Assembly (NCBI GenBank): GCA_024641745.1
Contig: JAHECL010000009.1
Location: 1-40,626 of the forward strand
Direction: 5' to 3'
Length of the DNA stretch: 40,626 nucleotides
Origin: Gemmatimonadota bacterium
GTDB taxonomy: Bacteria > Gemmatimonadota > Gemmatimonadetes > Gemmatimonadales > GWC2-71-9
Shown in pieces: positions 38,619 to 40,626 of this stretch. The stretch's first letter is position 1; each line of letters begins with the position of its first letter. A program made the translations under genes and the position numbers. The notes under the pieces were generated by a model that was not told the origin of the DNA, did not search any database, and saw only the letters and a program-made list of their open reading frames with translations.

Positions 38619-40325
38619 CTAGTAGCCTGACCCCGCCCCCCCATACCTCGGATCGCTGACCCCCTGCCACCCGGTGGGGGTGCGGATGATCGCCTCCACA
38701 TCTCCCGTCGTCCCGCCCTCGTCGACCGTGTGTCCCATCTTCTCGAGCCGGGCGATTGCGCCCGGCGTGAATCCGCCCCGCTCGACGCGCAGGGTGTTCG
38801 GCAGTCCCTGATGGTGGGTGCGGGGCGCCGCGACGGCGTCGGCGAGTGACATCTGGTGATCGAGCACGTTGCTGATCACGTGGTAGACCATCGTGATGAT
38901 CCGCGGGCCGCCCGGGGTGCCCACCACCAGCAGCAGCTGCCCGTCCTGGTCCACCACGAAGCTCGGCGTCATCGCCGAGAGGGGGCGCTTGCCCGGCTGG
39001 ATCGCGTTCGAATCGCCCTGGATGAGCCCGTACATGTTGGGGCGGCCCGGCGCGCTGGCCAGGTCGTCCATCTCGTCGTTGAGCAGGAACCCCGCGCCGG
39101 TGACGGTGACCGCGCTGCCGTAACTGTTGTTGAGGGTCGTGGTGATGCTGACGGCGTTGCCTTCCGCATCCACCACCGAGTAATGCGTGGTGGAGGGCCC
39201 GTCCTTGAGGCCCGGCAGGACTTCGCCCGCCTTCGAGGCGTGCTTCGGGTCGATGGTGGTACGTCGCTCGGCGGCGTAACTCTTGGCGAGCATCTGGTCC
39301 ACCGGGTTGTGCACGAAGCCGGGGTCGCCCATGTAGGCGTTCCGGTCCATGAACGCCCGGCTCATCGCCTCCGCCTCGAGATGCATCAGCTCCGCGGATC
39401 CGAAGGGCGGCAGCGGGGCGTAGCCCTCCATGATGTTGAGGATCAGTCCCATTGTGGTGCCGCCCGAACTCGCGGGCGGCATCGAGTAGATGGTGTCGCC
39501 GCGGTAGGGAAGGATGATCGGGTCGCGCCAGTACGTCCTGTACGCCGCCAGGTCGGCGTGGGAAATCAGCCCCCCGCCGCGTTCCATCTCCGCCACGATG
39601 AGGTCGGCGACGCGGCCGGTATAGAAGCCGGCGGCGCCCTTGTCGCGGATCGCCTCGAGGGTCTGGCCGAGGTCGCGCTGGACCAGGATCGTCCCGGGGA
39701 GCGGGGGATAGTTGTTCGGGAGGAACTGCGCCCGCGAGGCGGGGAAGAGGTAGAGCCGTTCCATGTTCCCGCCGATCGACCGGTACCGGAAGCTGTCCAC
39801 CAGATATCCCTGGTTTGCCAGCTCGATGGCGGGGTTGATCACGTCGGCGAAGGGGAGCCGGCCGAACCGCCGGTGCATCTCCACCAGCCCGGCGGGCGAT
39901 CCGGGGACGCCGGCCGCGAGCGCCCCGGTGAGGCTCAGCTCGGTCGGGTTCCCGTATGGATCGAGGTACATGTCGCGGCTGGCGCCCGACGGCGCCTCCT
40001 CGCGGTAGTCGAGGGAATAGACGGTGCCGTCGGCCTGGCGGTACATCAGGAACCCGCCGCCGCCGATGTTGCCGGCCTCCGGATGCACCACCGCCAGGGC
40101 GAACCCCACCGCGACGGCGGCGTCGATCGCGTTCCCGCCCGCCTCGAGGATGTCGCGGCCGACGTCGCTCGCGATCGGGCTCCCGGAGACCACGACCGCG
40201 TTCACGGCGTCGGTGATCCTGGGGTGGTCGCCGTAGGTCCACGAATCGGCGATACCGGAAGGCTGCGGGCCGGCGCATCCGGCCAGCAGGACGAGCAACG
40301 CGATCGCGATGTGGGTTCGGCGCAC
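38619..40325 (-). CDS. ggt: Gamma-glutamyltransferase (GTG start)
   Basis: VASDVGRDILEAGGNAIDAAVAVGFALAVVHPEAGNIGGGGFL; STTHYSVVDAEGNAVSITTTLNNSYGS; GGPRIITMV. Confidence 0.95.
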   Translation of the reverse strand: MRRTHIAIALLVLLAGCAGPQPSGIADSWTYGDHPRITDAVNAVVVSGSPIASDVGRDILEAGGNAIDAAVAVGFALAVVHPEAGNIGGGGFLMYRQADGTVYSLDYREEAPSGASRDMYLDPYGNPTELSLTGALAAGVPGSPAGLVEMHRRFGRLPFADVINPAIELANQGYLVDSFRYRSIGGNMERLYLFPASRAQFLPNNYPPLPGTILVQRDLGQTLEAIRDKGAAGFYTGRVADLIVAEMERGGGLISHADLAAYRTYWRDPIILPYRGDTIYSMPPASSGGTTMGLILNIMEGYAPLPPFGSAELMHLEAEAMSRAFMDRNAYMGDPGFVHNPVDQMLAKSYAAERRTTIDPKHASKAGEVLPGLKDGPSTTHYSVVDAEGNAVSITTTLNNSYGSAVTVTGAGFLLNDEMDDLASAPGRPNMYGLIQGDSNAIQPGKRPLSAMTPSFVVDQDGQLLLVVGTPGGPRIITMVYHVISNVLDHQMSLADAVAAPRTHHQGLPNTLRVERGGFTPGAIARLEKMGHTVDEGGTTGDVEAIIRTPTGWQGVSDPRYGGAGSGY

Positions 40326-40363
40326 GGAAATCCTCTGGAGCAGGGCACGTGGGGGGGCGGAGG

Positions 40364-40405
40364 TTGCCCCGGAGTGAAGTGGTGACCTAATTTAGCGATA
40401 TCGCT
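40364..40405. promoter_or_regulatory. Divergent ggt/murQ control region: TTGCCC-N18-TAATTT and palindrome AGCGATATCGCT
   Basis: TTGCCC 40364-40369, TAATTT 40388-40393; perfect 12-bp palindrome 40394-40405. Confidence 0.45.
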
Positions 40406-40448
40406 CCCGCCGCAAGTCGGCTTCCCTTCTCCAGGTCCAGGTGCCCCC

Positions 40449-40626
40449 GTGCGCGACCCCAGGCTCACCGAGCGGCGAAACCCGCGCACCGCGACCATTG
40501 ACATCGCGTCGAGCCTGGAAATCGTCGACCTGATGTCGGCGGAAGACGCCGCCGTGCCCGCCGCCGTGGCGCGCGCCCGGGAGCCGATTGCCCGGACCAT
40601 CGACCTGATCGACGCTGCCTTCCGCG
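40449..40626 (+). CDS. murQ: N-acetylmuramic acid 6-phosphate etherase, 5' end only (truncated by window end)
   Basis: DPRLTERRNPRTATIDIASSLEIVDLMSAEDAAVPAAVARAREPIARTIDLI resembles the MurQ N-terminus; GTG start. Confidence 0.8.
   Translation, partial: MRDPRLTERRNPRTATIDIASSLEIVDLMSAEDAAVPAAVARAREPIARTIDLIDAAFR

Overview
High-GC bacterial chromosome segment; gene content and style suggest a Gemmatimonadota-like lineage (inference, not tested). Positions 1-12178 are an almost uninterrupted S10/spc ribosomal protein cluster (rpsJ partial, rplC-D-W-B, rpsS, rplV, rpsC, rplP, rpmC, rpsQ, rplN-X-E, rpsN, rpsH, rplF-R, rpsE, rpmD, rplO, secY, adk, map). It stops after map: no infA/rpmJ/rpsM/rpsK/rpsD/rpoA/rplQ follow. 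Next come housekeeping and accessory genes: trpS, a PilT-like ATPase, an M28-like peptidase, purA, glycyl-tRNA synthetase, a Cys/Met-metabolism PLP enzyme, a HEXXH protein, a secreted beta-propeller, a coupled pair of small orphan proteins (one beta-grasp/ubiquitin-like), an HDAC-family deacetylase, an enolase-superfamily epimerase and priA. These are followed by DUF1254, a LOR/SDH-type protein, Fur, CcdA, a sulfatase, a minus-strand ABC exporter/SIMPL/Vps62-like-barrel operon, a glycine-zipper lipoprotein, gamma-glutamyltransferase and the 5' end of murQ. I saw no CRISPR array, tRNA/rRNA, transposase, phage gene or recognised defence system. The signals most worth follow-up are: (1) a recurrent promoter-like motif TTGnnn-N16-18-TAnnTT/TAnnAT, placed so that trpS and the LOR/SDH gene look leaderless; (2) a purA leader with mutually exclusive hairpins; (3) the ABC-SIMPL-Vps62/barrel operon; (4) a PilT-like ATPase lacking the His of the His box; (5) several perfect inverted repeats at operon boundaries, including one inside the end of priA.
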